Assembly (NCBI GenBank): GCA_964017155.1
Contig: OZ024855.1
Span: 992,001-1,056,000, forward strand
Reading direction: 5' to 3'
DNA from: Oasisia sp. SBJ-2009
Lineage: Eukaryota; Annelida; Polychaeta; Sabellida; Siboglinidae
Length of the DNA stretch: 64,000 nucleotides
This document shows, in pieces, positions 63,716 through 64,000 of this stretch (positions within the stretch are counted from its first letter, which is position 1; every line of letters begins with the position of its first letter). The notes beneath the pieces are model-generated. The model had not been told where the DNA came from, searched no databases, and worked only from the letters and a program-made list of their open reading frames with translations. The translations under genes and the position numbers were made by a program.

Positions 63716-64000
63716 TATAATAGCAACTTTGAGGTGGGTCCGACTTGTACATAAGTGCCAAATAGTGAAATTCTGAACAAAAATTGAGAGTATACGTGCT
63801 TTTATGAGAGAGTGCGCGTGAAGGTACGCGCCCGCAAGAGTAGGCATTCATGTACAAGTCGGGCCCACCTCAATGTTGGTATTATAACTGTATCTTTGCC
63901 AATATTTGATACTTGATTTTGTTAATTCAATCAATTATAATCATCTTGCGCATATTAATGTTTTATATACAGCGCGTCTTAGCAGACATTTGAGGTCGAA
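63716..64000 (+). repeat. Last, partial monomer cut by the window end (phases 1-285)
   Basis: It begins with TATAATA at 63716, has a D-like palindrome A (tagcaacttt, gagagagtgcgcg, gcaagag, tgttgg) and stops inside the left arm of B at gaggtcgaa. The array therefore continues beyond the right edge. Confidence 0.95.

Larger units (their letters stand above)
1..64000. repeat. 504-bp satellite DNA tandem array, both ends outside the window
   Basis: The same unit recurs at a spacing of 504 bp across the entire window. Landmarks such as TATAATA (503, 1007, 1511 and so on) and the loop motif CATATGCACAGCGCAG return in every full copy. Exceptions to 504 are few: 505 bp for the copies starting at 2519, 6260, 13317 and 35998; 503 bp for those at 38015, 41038, 42045, 43556 and 62205; 506 bp at 46075; and a 212-bp deleted copy at 3024. 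All copies have the same orientation. One copy hand-counted is about 39% GC with no CpG depletion. There is no unique sequence anywhere, so no gene-bearing stretch remains to be annotated. Established knowledge: arrays of this length and homogeneity are characteristic of eukaryotic constitutive heterochromatin, often centromeric. The centromeric assignment is inference only. Confidence 0.99.

Noticed and set aside
1..64000. CRISPR array
   Set aside because: The repeat period is 504 bp with no short direct repeats separated by unique spacers, and no cas genes.
1..64000. Transposon or insertion-sequence genes
   Set aside because: No frame encodes a recognisable transposase, integrase, reverse transcriptase or helicase. 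Only the inverted-repeat shape recalls such elements.
1..64000. Telomeric repeat tracts (TTAGG or TTAGGG)
   Set aside because: No tandem copies of either motif occur.

Overview
The whole 64 kb is one uninterrupted satellite DNA array. A 504-bp monomer repeats head to tail from the first base to the last: a first copy lacking only its first two bases, 125 more essentially full-length copies (503-506 bp), one internally deleted copy (3024-3235) and a final partial copy (63716-64000). Neither array end lies in the window, and I see no protein gene, RNA gene, mobile-element gene or CRISPR array. Long, nearly identical arrays of this kind are typical of eukaryotic centromeric or heterochromatic satellite. 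A hand count on one monomer gives about 39% GC and about 25 CpG against about 19 expected, so CpG is not depleted. That fits an animal with little germline repeat methylation, such as many invertebrates, but the species cannot be named from this sequence.

The notable architecture is inside the monomer. With phase 1 set at the heptamer TATAATA (start of copy 2 = position 503), the unit is two abutting imperfect palindromes that share TATAATA/TATTATA at their junctions. Palindrome A covers phases 1-171 (44-bp arms, 83-bp spacer). Palindrome B covers phases 165-511 (130-bp arms, 87-bp spacer). Equivalently, the array is a 167-bp element in strictly alternating orientation, separated alternately by an 87-bp and an 83-bp spacer (167+87+167+83=504), with dyad centres every 252 bp. 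Arms are about 87% identical to each other, while copies of the monomer are roughly 97-99% identical.

Monomer subtypes named in this annotation: I (usually starts tagctac; catacattt, catcaac, actcgcaag), E (cgaaaaaacag; usually gcaaaag and ttaactc), D (aaacaaattg), S (actgcgcg or attctgcgcg, gctgccctt), T (ttaactc with no other mark), A (gctacgctt), N (aataatctt, often gtcgagccc), L (gaaatactgaacac, gaaagtacg) and V (cgttctgtc, ccccaaacg).

Layout: 1-13821 is the most heterogeneous part (L and V types, the deleted copy, local duplications). 13822-16341 leads into higher-order repeats: an 8-mer I-E-D-S-D-T-D-A of 4032 bp occurs at 16342-20373 and twice in tandem at 26926-34989, with a six-monomer deletion derivative at 37007-40029. 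Between and after them are shorter I-initiated blocks (I-E-D-D, I-E-D-S-N, I-E-D-N/I and others) with hybrid monomers at their joints. Nothing in the array acts as a pathway. What can be read is its evolution by unequal exchange and conversion, and its capacity to form cruciforms in DNA or long hairpins in RNA.
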